A DNA stretch of 5,188 bases, taken from contig JALQWO010000122.1 of NCBI GenBank assembly GCA_023258655.1, positions 1-5,188 on the forward strand, written 5' to 3'. Position numbers and translations under genes: made by a program. Below are positions 1 to 5,188 of this stretch, piece by piece. Source of the DNA: Bacteroidia bacterium. GTDB taxonomy: Bacteria; Bacteroidota; Bacteroidia; NS11-12g; UBA955. How positions within the stretch are numbered: position 1 is the stretch's first letter; each line of letters begins with the position of its first letter. The notes below the pieces were generated by a model. It was given only the letters and a program-made list of their open reading frames with translations. It was not told the origin of the DNA and made no database searches.

Positions 1-612
1 AAAACCATAGACCCGTCATTCGAAGGACGCGCGTTTGTAGACAGCGCCCCGGTAATGGAGAGGCAATGGGCAGTGAAGGCGGGTTTGGGATGGATTGGTA
101 AAAACAGTTTGCTGCTGCGCAAAGGGGTTGGCAGCTTTTTCTTTTTGGCCGAAATCATTTGCAATCTGGCACTTCAGCCCGATGACATCCAAACGGATCA
201 CTGTGGAGCCTGTACCGCCTGTATTGATGCTTGTCCAACGGATGCCATCGTGCAGCCACAGGTCATTGATTCTCGTCGATGCATTTCGTATTTAACCATT
301 GAAAATAAATCATGGCCCACTGAGGTGATGGATGAATCATCCGACAAATTCAACACCGGTGCTTGGGCCTATGGATGCGATGTTTGTCAGGATGTATGTC
401 CATGGAACCGCTTTTCCACCCCACATCAAGAACCTTTGTTCAAGCCACGAGAAATGGTGGGATGGTCGGATCGTGAATGGGAAGAAGCCGTGCGGGAGCC
501 CGCGCGCATCAAACCCCAGTTAAAAAATTCACCCATGCAGCGCGCGGGCCTCACCAAACTTGTGGCCCAAATAAAACTCGCCTTGAAAAATGCTAAGCCA
601 ACGGCAATTTGA
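1..612 (+). CDS. queG: Epoxyqueuosine reductase QueG (5'-partial, 203 C-terminal residues visible)
   Basis: QueG is the cytoplasmic, cobalamin-dependent iron-sulfur enzyme that reduces epoxyqueuosine to queuosine at wobble position 34 of tRNAs for Asp, Asn, His and Tyr, the last step of queuosine synthesis. The frame is open from base 1, so the start and roughly the first 100 residues lie outside the window; the ATG at 55 is internal. Visible residues 12-35 carry the family motif FVDSAPV-ER followed by GLGWIGKN; the Asp (residue 14) matches the proposed catalytic acid. Residues 68-78 form a ferredoxin-like CxxCxxCxxxCP; C94 lies in RRCISYLTIE; C126, C129 and C133 form GCDVCQDVCPWN. These eight cysteines fit two [4Fe-4S] clusters. 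The C-terminus (NSPMQRAGLTKL...) ends soon after, as in the shorter QueG proteins without the long C-terminal extension of the E. coli enzyme, so the 3' end looks intact. TGA is at 610-612. Identification is very secure. Confidence 0.97.
   Translation, partial: KTIDPSFEGRAFVDSAPVMERQWAVKAGLGWIGKNSLLLRKGVGSFFFLAEIICNLALQPDDIQTDHCGACTACIDACPTDAIVQPQVIDSRRCISYLTIENKSWPTEVMDESSDKFNTGAWAYGCDVCQDVCPWNRFSTPHQEPLFKPREMVGWSDREWEEAVREPARIKPQLKNSPMQRAGLTKLVAQIKLALKNAKPTAI
202..399 (+). other. Double [4Fe-4S] ferredoxin-like cysteine region of QueG
   Basis: This stretch encodes all eight visible cysteines of QueG: C68, C71, C74, C78, C94, C126, C129 and C133 of the visible protein. The spacing CxxCxxCxxxCP, a lone Cys, then CxxCxxxCP is the bacterial 2x[4Fe-4S] arrangement used in QueG to pass electrons to the cobalamin. 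No ligand is missing, which argues that the gene is functional. Which cysteine binds which cluster is inferred from the family, not visible here. Confidence 0.85.
498..549. repeat. Perfect 10-bp GC-only inverted repeat near the 3' end of queG
   Basis: The arms GCCCGCGCGC (498-507) and GCGCGCGGGC (540-549) are exact reverse complements separated by 32 nt. Both arms lie in queG codons (Pro-Ala-Arg and Gln-Arg-Ala-Gly). On the opposite strand the structure begins 43 nt past the kinase stop codon, where it could fold at the 3' end of the kinase transcript. Neither strand has a T-run after the stem, so it is not a classical intrinsic terminator. Chance plus GC-rich codons is a real alternative. 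Confidence 0.4.
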
Positions 613-1280
613 TGGTGAAGGTTGTCCCCTCGCCCTCTTTCGTTTGGTAATTAATTTCCCCGCCCAATTGCTCCACAATTTTGCGAGAAATCGCCAATCC
701 CAGACCCATGCCCGAATTTTTCGTAGAAAAATTCGGAGAGAAAATCTTGTCCCTCAACGCCTCCGGAATGCCCTTTCCATTGTCCCTAAACTCTACAACC
801 ACCTGCTTTCCTCTCACCTTTAATTCAGCCGCTATCTCGCCAGTCCGACCCTCGGGAATGGACTGAATGGCGTTCTTCAAAATGTTTGTAAACACCCTTC
901 CCAATTGCAATGGATCGGCCATCACCCGCACATCCTCTTTGGCAAATTTCCAATCGATGGGCATATCACTTTCCTTTCCCAACAACAAAACTGCATCAGA
1001 CACTACCTGCACCAAATTCACATCCTGCAATTTTGGCTCCGGCATCTTGGCGAATGAACTAAATTCTTCGGCCATCTGCGACAATGAATCTATCTGACGG
1101 ATCAACAACTCGCTCGTCTTCTGGATTTTATCCTTCAAATGCTCATCATCGCGCTGCAAAGAAAACTGTAAGTGCTGCAGCGACAACCGCATCGGCGTAA
1201 GCGGATTTTTGATCTCATGTGCCACCTGCTTGGCCATTTCCCGCCAAGCGCCTTGTCTCTCGCTCTCCGCCAACAAATTC
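593..1280 (-). other. Histidine kinase transmitter region (DHp plus HATPase) of the large sensor
   Basis: This is the cytoplasmic output half, from about residue 996 to the C-terminus. The H box AHEIKNPLTPMRLSLQHL, with His1016 encoded at 1217-1219, is of the NtrB/NtrY type: HEIKNPLTP rather than the HELRTPL of the larger EnvZ/PhoR group. The ATPase part has N, G1, F and G2 boxes in normal order, and the short sequence between F and G2 (FSPNFSTKNSGMGLGL) indicates a short ATP lid. There is no fused receiver domain; the protein ends at LPLA with TAG at 593-595. Phosphorelay to a separate regulator is therefore expected. Confidence 0.9.
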
Positions 1281-4264
1281 AAACTGTTCTCCAACTCCAC
1301 AATCATCTTGTTATACTCTTTCACCAACAAACCTATCTCGTCGTTTTTATCCCACTCCAAGGGCTGATTCCTTTCCCCGATTTTCACAGAGGCCAACTGC
1401 TTCCGTATCAAATTCAAGGGCAAAGCAATGCGTTGAGCAACCAAATACGCAATCACAATCATGATCGCAAACACCAAAGCAAACAAGTTGATAATGGTCA
1501 CCGCATACTCAGAAATGTCCCGGTACAAATCCCTTCGGTTCGAGAAATACGGCAAGTTCAAGTACCCTTTCACCTGTAAGTCTTTGTTTAACAAAGCTGT
1601 GTACGATGAGATATAATCCAAATCGCCTAGGTTCTCGTTGGCCAGTGTTGTTGAAGATCCCAAAGCATCCATTTTGCGGTAAACCACCGGATTCATCAGT
1701 CTGCCCCTCACACTTTCCTCAATGAGTCGATCATTGGTGGAAACCAACAAAGTACCATCCGCGCGATACAAGTTGATATCCGTATTGTAATACTCCGCCA
1801 AATCATAGACCAACCCCGTTTGATACTTATCATACACCGCATCAATGTTGATCTTGCTGCTCAATTTCGAGGCAATTTCATGGGTTTTCTGCCTGAGCTC
1901 ATCCTTCTGACTCTCGGTGTAATTCCGCACAAAATAGTTCACTGTCACAAACAATACCACCAAGAACGTGGCAAACACCATCCAGGTTACATACAGCTGT
2001 AATCGGTTGGAAATGAACAATTCGCCTTGACTTCCCAATGGCATCCTGCTGCGCAAATTCTTCAAAATTTTCACCTTGCGTCCCGTGATTTCACCCATGG
2101 CAATCAATCGCTGTCGCAACCACAACACGAAATAGTAAAGCATCACCAACATGATACCGCCCAATCCCAAAACCGTAAATCCGGTGAGCGACGAAATGAA
2201 ATCTACTTCACTGCGCGATAACACCACCGTATTCTTGGCACTGTCCTTCAGCACATAATGACTCACCCCTTCTTGGGTTATAAAGCCCGACAAAGTATCG
2301 AAAGTATTGGCCAAAGGGTAGTCCTCTGAACCATAAGAGTAGTTCAACCGGTTATTGTTGTATATCGCAAAACTGTATTGGTTATCAGAATACAATGGCT
2401 CCAACACATTGCGGTTAAACAAGTCGCTCAATCGACCTTCCATTGAAGACAATCGTGGCGACAAAATCACAAAGTATACTCCGTGATATCCGGCGGCGCT
2501 ACTTACATCAAACCGACCAATAAAGCTCCCTTTGAGCTTGTAATTGTTGACTTTAACAAAATTCCCGGTAATGGGCACGCAATCCTCACTCTTGAACAAC
2601 TGCTGAATCGAAGGAAAGTCATAGGAATTTTCTTGTCGGTACGACCTTCCCAAAGCATTAAAATCCAAGAAATTGACCTCAAAATCGCTGATATAGGGGC
2701 CAAAGTACAACTCACGCAAACGCTTTTCAAATTCCGCCTTCGTTTCATCCGTACAGGTGTAATAATCCACGATGCCTTTGTCAACAAGCAATTGCTTCTC
2801 TGTTTGCTCCAAACGCGCGGCTGTCTCGGCATCGGTACCTTCCAAGAGATTTTGGGCCAATTGAGTGCGGGTACGCTTTTCTTTGATTGCGCTTTCTTCA
2901 CCAAACAAACTGCTCACCACAATCCCCGCCAACACAACGCGCAAAACCACACGGAGCCAATCCTGTCGGTTCGACAACCACCACTCAAACCCCATCCAAG
3001 CGTAGACAAAACCCAACCAATAAGGGAAAAGGGCTTGTAAATCCCAATTGGTGTAAACGAATACCAAAGGCGGCAAGGTATGGGCCACAGAAATCAACCG
3101 TACAATCCACGGTTTCTGCTTGTGCAATTCCGTCCATGAGAACCCGTACATCCGGTAGAATGCTACCCATTGGGCCGCCAGAATAATAACCGCCAAAAAC
3201 GAGAATAGTCCCAAACGGTGAAATTGCTGAAAATCCAAATTAATCTGTCCGTCATGCACCAAATTCACCCCATTTCTCAGCAACCAAACCAACACCCACA
3301 AACTCATTTGCATGAACAGGTTGGCCGCAATGAATGGCCCCAGTTCCCAACGCGTCTTGCCTACCCACTGTTCAAGCCATCGAACCAAACTACTCACAAA
3401 AAACAAGCCCAACGCCGTGATGAAAATCAACTGTCCCAAAGACCCACCGCTCCAATATGCATAAAACAAATCATCGGCAAACACCGAGGTTTCTTTTAGG
3501 CCCATGAGGGTATATCCTTGATCGAAAAGCCAATAAATCCCCAACCAAGCGAGTGTAATCCCCAGCACCACAACGATGTGCGATTTTTCCACTTTGTACA
3601 ACGTAAACAGCGCAATACTCACCAGCAGGCAACCCGCCAAAAACAGCAAGTCAAACCAAATGGGATGCTGATAGTTCTCAACCACCAAATAGAAAAGTTC
3701 AACATCTGGCACAATGACCGGAGTTGAATTCTCTACGGGGTTGCGGGAAATGGAATACTCAACCGGCGTGGGATCCTGAAAGCCCCGATTCTGGGTGTAG
3801 GAAATGGATTTCGCTTCAATCAATGGCAACACATAGGCAAACGACTTTCCGTCGCGCCGAGCATGATATACTGCCACGTACCAATTCCCCTGTCGCTGCA
3901 GTTCCACCGACTTTTCAAAATTGGCCGAAATCTGGTAATTCTGGGTGGACCAAAAAATGGGGCTACCGAACTCAAAAACAAAAAAATCGATGTTCTTGCG
4001 TTTGAGCGATTGGGCGTGTTTGGCATACATATCCCACGACAAATGGGTACTTTTCAGCAACAATTGCTCTTGGCGATTGATAGAGTCATCCACCTTTTGC
4101 ACCGCAGATGCCGCGTCGATCATGGCCGATTCGATGGCGTCTGACCGCGACTTCAAGCCTTTTTCCGCCCCCAAATTCTGCTCACGGACCATGAAGACCT
4201 GGGAAACCGCGATCAAAATCGCGCCCAGAAAAATCAACAAGGTATTGCGTTGAAACAGATTCAT
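593..4264 (-). CDS. Large multi-pass membrane sensor histidine kinase, NtrY-like catalytic core, HAMP domain (1223 aa)
   Basis: An inner-membrane two-component sensor that should autophosphorylate on His and pass the phosphate to an unidentified response regulator. Read from hydrophobicity: helix 1 (8-26), extracytoplasmic segment 1 (27-202), eight helices (about 203-454), extracytoplasmic segment 2 (455-690) starting with a charged helical stretch, helix 10 (692-716), a basic cytoplasmic loop (717-754), helix 11 (755-778), a Cache/PAS-like extracytoplasmic segment 3 (779-919), helix 12 (920-944), HAMP (about 941-995, with NDEIGLL), DHp with AHEIKNPLTPMRLS (phospho-acceptor H1016), then the ATPase domain: N box NILKNAIQS (1127-1135), G1 DNGKGIP (1161-1167), F box FSPNF (1175-1179), G2 GMGLGLA (1185-1191). 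All catalytic motifs are intact. Charged loops agree with a cytoplasmic N-terminus. The ATG at 4262-4264 is the only upstream choice: an in-frame TGA sits 18 nt before it (4280-4282) with no start between. The layout resembles large Bacteroidota kinases of about 1200 residues; the ligand is unknown. Confidence 0.93.
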   Translation of the reverse strand: MNLFQRNTLLIFLGAILIAVSQVFMVREQNLGAEKGLKSRSDAIESAMIDAASAVQKVDDSINRQEQLLLKSTHLSWDMYAKHAQSLKRKNIDFFVFEFGSPIFWSTQNYQISANFEKSVELQRQGNWYVAVYHARRDGKSFAYVLPLIEAKSISYTQNRGFQDPTPVEYSISRNPVENSTPVIVPDVELFYLVVENYQHPIWFDLLFLAGCLLVSIALFTLYKVEKSHIVVVLGITLAWLGIYWLFDQGYTLMGLKETSVFADDLFYAYWSGGSLGQLIFITALGLFFVSSLVRWLEQWVGKTRWELGPFIAANLFMQMSLWVLVWLLRNGVNLVHDGQINLDFQQFHRLGLFSFLAVIILAAQWVAFYRMYGFSWTELHKQKPWIVRLISVAHTLPPLVFVYTNWDLQALFPYWLGFVYAWMGFEWWLSNRQDWLRVVLRVVLAGIVVSSLFGEESAIKEKRTRTQLAQNLLEGTDAETAARLEQTEKQLLVDKGIVDYYTCTDETKAEFEKRLRELYFGPYISDFEVNFLDFNALGRSYRQENSYDFPSIQQLFKSEDCVPITGNFVKVNNYKLKGSFIGRFDVSSAAGYHGVYFVILSPRLSSMEGRLSDLFNRNVLEPLYSDNQYSFAIYNNNRLNYSYGSEDYPLANTFDTLSGFITQEGVSHYVLKDSAKNTVVLSRSEVDFISSLTGFTVLGLGGIMLVMLYYFVLWLRQRLIAMGEITGRKVKILKNLRSRMPLGSQGELFISNRLQLYVTWMVFATFLVVLFVTVNYFVRNYTESQKDELRQKTHEIASKLSSKINIDAVYDKYQTGLVYDLAEYYNTDINLYRADGTLLVSTNDRLIEESVRGRLMNPVVYRKMDALGSSTTLANENLGDLDYISSYTALLNKDLQVKGYLNLPYFSNRRDLYRDISEYAVTIINLFALVFAIMIVIAYLVAQRIALPLNLIRKQLASVKIGERNQPLEWDKNDEIGLLVKEYNKMIVELENSLNLLAESERQGAWREMAKQVAHEIKNPLTPMRLSLQHLQFSLQRDDEHLKDKIQKTSELLIRQIDSLSQMAEEFSSFAKMPEPKLQDVNLVQVVSDAVLLLGKESDMPIDWKFAKEDVRVMADPLQLGRVFTNILKNAIQSIPEGRTGEIAAELKVRGKQVVVEFRDNGKGIPEALRDKIFSPNFSTKNSGMGLGLAISRKIVEQLGGEINYQTKEGEGTTFTIKLPLA

Positions 4265-4313
4265 GTGGTTCGGTTTACTTCAAAGATAACCCTTTCATCC
4301 CACGAAGCGATGT
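4265..4313 (-). other. 49-bp gap between hldD and the kinase gene, leader without Shine-Dalgarno
   Basis: The only intergenic stretch in the window, between the hldD stop and the kinase ATG on the same strand. The bases just before the ATG (AAGTAAACCGAACCAC) hold no GGAGG-like element and are rich in A. Weak or absent Shine-Dalgarno sequences with A-rich leaders are typical of Bacteroidota. The distance suits either one hldD-kinase operon or a short-leader promoter for the kinase. Confidence 0.6.
4281..4288 (-). promoter_or_regulatory. Candidate Bacteroidota -7 promoter box (TATCTTTG) for the kinase gene
   Basis: On the minus strand TATCTTTG matches the Bacteroidota primary-sigma -7 consensus TAnnTTTG exactly. 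It lies 16 nt before the kinase ATG, which would give a leader of only about a dozen bases. I see no good TTTG or TTG -33 element at the usual spacing upstream, so support rests on the -7 box and its position in the only gap. Chance occurrence remains possible. Confidence 0.35.
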
Positions 4314-5188
4314 TTAAAGGTAACGGTGATCTTGTAAATAGCCTTGCACATAATCGGCCACGGCCACCTCCAAAGGTGTAAAAGGCATGGCATATCCTGC
4401 CAACTTAAGCCTGTGCATTTCGGCTTGGGTATGATATTGATATCGATCCCTGATATCGGTAGGCATATCGATATAGTGCACATTCAATGGCTGATTCATG
4501 GATTCAAACACGGCCGTGGCGAGGTCCAAAAAGGTACGACATTCACCGGTGCCCAAGTTATAAAGTCCGCTGTTTTTGCGGTGAACAAAGAAATGGGTCA
4601 ATACCGAAAGTACATCCTTGACATAGATGAAATCTCGCTCTTGGGAACCATCTTGAAAATCGGATCGATGGCTCTTGAACAATGAAACCGCACCCGTGGC
4701 TTTGATTTGATTGTATGCATGAAAAACCACCGATGCCATGCGGTCTTTGTGGTATTCATTGGGTCCGAACACATTGAAAAACTTGAATCCAGCCCAAAAG
4801 GGGGGCACTGTACCAGCAGCCTGTTGCTCCATGACCCACAAATCGAAACGATGCTTGCTGCTTCCGTAGGGATTGAGTGGTTTCAGCTGCGTCAACAACG
4901 CCGGATCATCGGAAAATCCCGCGGCACCGTCGCCATAGGTTGCTGCCGACGACGCATAAATCAACGGGATGCTGTGTTCAACACAAACCGCCCAAATGGA
5001 CTTGGAATAATCCACGTTCAACGACTGCAGGACCTGCTCATCGAATTCGTTGGTTTTGGTACGGGCGCCGATGTGAAATACAAATTGAACCTTGTGGGCA
5101 TGGGTAGGCAACCACGCTAAAAATTCTGAACGTTCAATGCGATGCAACAAGGATTTACCTTCTAAGTTGAGGGCTTTTTCGGAGTGCG
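4314..5188 (-). CDS. hldD: ADP-L-glycero-D-manno-heptose 6-epimerase HldD (5'-partial, right edge)
   Basis: HldD (RfaD/WaaD, EC 5.1.3.20) is a cytoplasmic NADP-dependent short-chain dehydrogenase/reductase that epimerises ADP-D-glycero- to ADP-L-glycero-beta-D-manno-heptose, the donor for the lipopolysaccharide inner core. The frame stays open through TTG at 5148-5150 to the window edge (...EKALNLEGKSLLHRIERSEFLAWL), so TTG is not the start. About 30 N-terminal residues with the GxxGxxG cofactor loop are missing. Numbering from that TTG: YASSAATYG (65-73); NPYGSSK with the YxxxK pair Y95 and K99; FKFFNVFGPNEYHKDRMASV (122-141), whose K135 aligns with the second catalytic residue, Lys178, of the E. 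coli enzyme, Y95 aligning with Tyr140; RDFIYVKDV (172-180); and YNLGTGE (197-203). Both catalytic residues are present. The ending (QAEMHRLKLAGY-MPF..LE) fits the family and TAA is at 4314-4316. It lies 49 bp upstream of the kinase gene, in the same direction. Related sugar epimerases are less likely because the EYHK-MASV block is typical of HldD. Confidence 0.94.
   Translation of the reverse strand, partial: HSEKALNLEGKSLLHRIERSEFLAWLPTHAHKVQFVFHIGARTKTNEFDEQVLQSLNVDYSKSIWAVCVEHSIPLIYASSAATYGDGAAGFSDDPALLTQLKPLNPYGSSKHRFDLWVMEQQAAGTVPPFWAGFKFFNVFGPNEYHKDRMASVVFHAYNQIKATGAVSLFKSHRSDFQDGSQERDFIYVKDVLSVLTHFFVHRKNSGLYNLGTGECRTFLDLATAVFESMNQPLNVHYIDMPTDIRDRYQYHTQAEMHRLKLAGYAMPFTPLEVAVADYVQGYLQDHRYL

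Noticed and set aside
55..57. ATG as the start codon of queG.
   Set aside because: The codons before it encode the conserved FVDSAPV motif in the same frame, so this Met is internal and the true start is outside the window.
2503..2904. Minus-strand open frame of 133 codons in another frame inside the kinase gene.
   Set aside because: It is fully nested in the real coding frame, its translation is basic with no recognisable domain, and it interrupts nothing. It is a frame shadow.
2483..3040. Plus-strand open frame of 185 codons opposite the kinase, plus several similar ones (for example 1172-1579 and 3218-3499).
   Set aside because: They lie antisense to a gene with intact motifs along its length. 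Their translations are low in complexity and rich in Gln, His, Pro and Asn, as expected from the complement of kinase codons, and none shows a recognisable domain.
4291..4320. Imperfect hairpin on the minus strand at the end of hldD: CCTTT/AAAGG plus CATC/GATG with a 3-nt bulge, including the stop codon.
   Set aside because: The stem is short and bulged, and GTTATCTTTG follows rather than a T-run, so it does not qualify as an intrinsic terminator. Chance is a sufficient explanation.
4433..4476. Cluster of GATATC and ATCGAT-like words in hldD.
   Set aside because: They are made by ordinary Ile, Asp, Arg and Tyr codons in a conserved part of the protein (HYIDMPTDIRDRYQYH), with no regular spacing that would suggest a binding array.
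4707..5120. Plus-strand open frame of 137 codons opposite hldD.
   Set aside because: The opposite strand encodes all the HldD motifs across the same bases, and this translation shows no domain.
5148..5150. TTG as the start codon of the heptose epimerase.
   Set aside because: The frame continues upstream to the window edge with family-like sequence, and a start here would remove the cofactor-binding N-terminus that the enzyme needs.

Overview
The window most likely comes from a member of the Bacteroidota (Flavobacteriia/Sphingobacteriia-like). Three things suggest this. The very large multi-pass histidine kinase has a layout I associate with that phylum. Its start codon has no Shine-Dalgarno sequence and an A-rich leader. 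A TAnnTTTG-type promoter box lies just upstream of it. The genus cannot be read from the sequence. The proteins point to a Gram-negative envelope, since one gene makes a lipopolysaccharide inner-core sugar precursor.

Layout: (1) positions 1-612, + strand: the 3' two thirds of queG, epoxyqueuosine reductase, with its start outside the window. (2) positions 593-4264, - strand: one complete 1223-residue membrane sensor histidine kinase that fills about 70% of the window and overlaps the end of queG tail to tail by 20 bp. (3) a 49-bp gap at 4265-4313 with a candidate promoter for the kinase. (4) positions 4314-5188, - strand: hldD, ADP-L-glycero-D-manno-heptose 6-epimerase, lacking only its N-terminal nucleotide-binding segment beyond the right edge. 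No stretch over 300 bp lacks a gene. I see no tRNA, rRNA, CRISPR array, insertion sequence or phage gene.

How the genes relate: hldD and the kinase run in the same direction and are close enough to be co-transcribed, although the gap also holds a possible separate promoter. The pairing invites, but does not prove, a role for the kinase in envelope sensing. queG is a tRNA-modification gene pointing the other way and is probably functionally unrelated. No response regulator for the kinase lies in the window.

This looks like ordinary chromosomal sequence. The most notable item is the kinase: a NtrY-like catalytic end behind a predicted 12-helix membrane part with three separate extracytoplasmic segments, one holding the only two cysteines found outside the membrane helices. 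I found no convincing new defence, mobile or RNA system.
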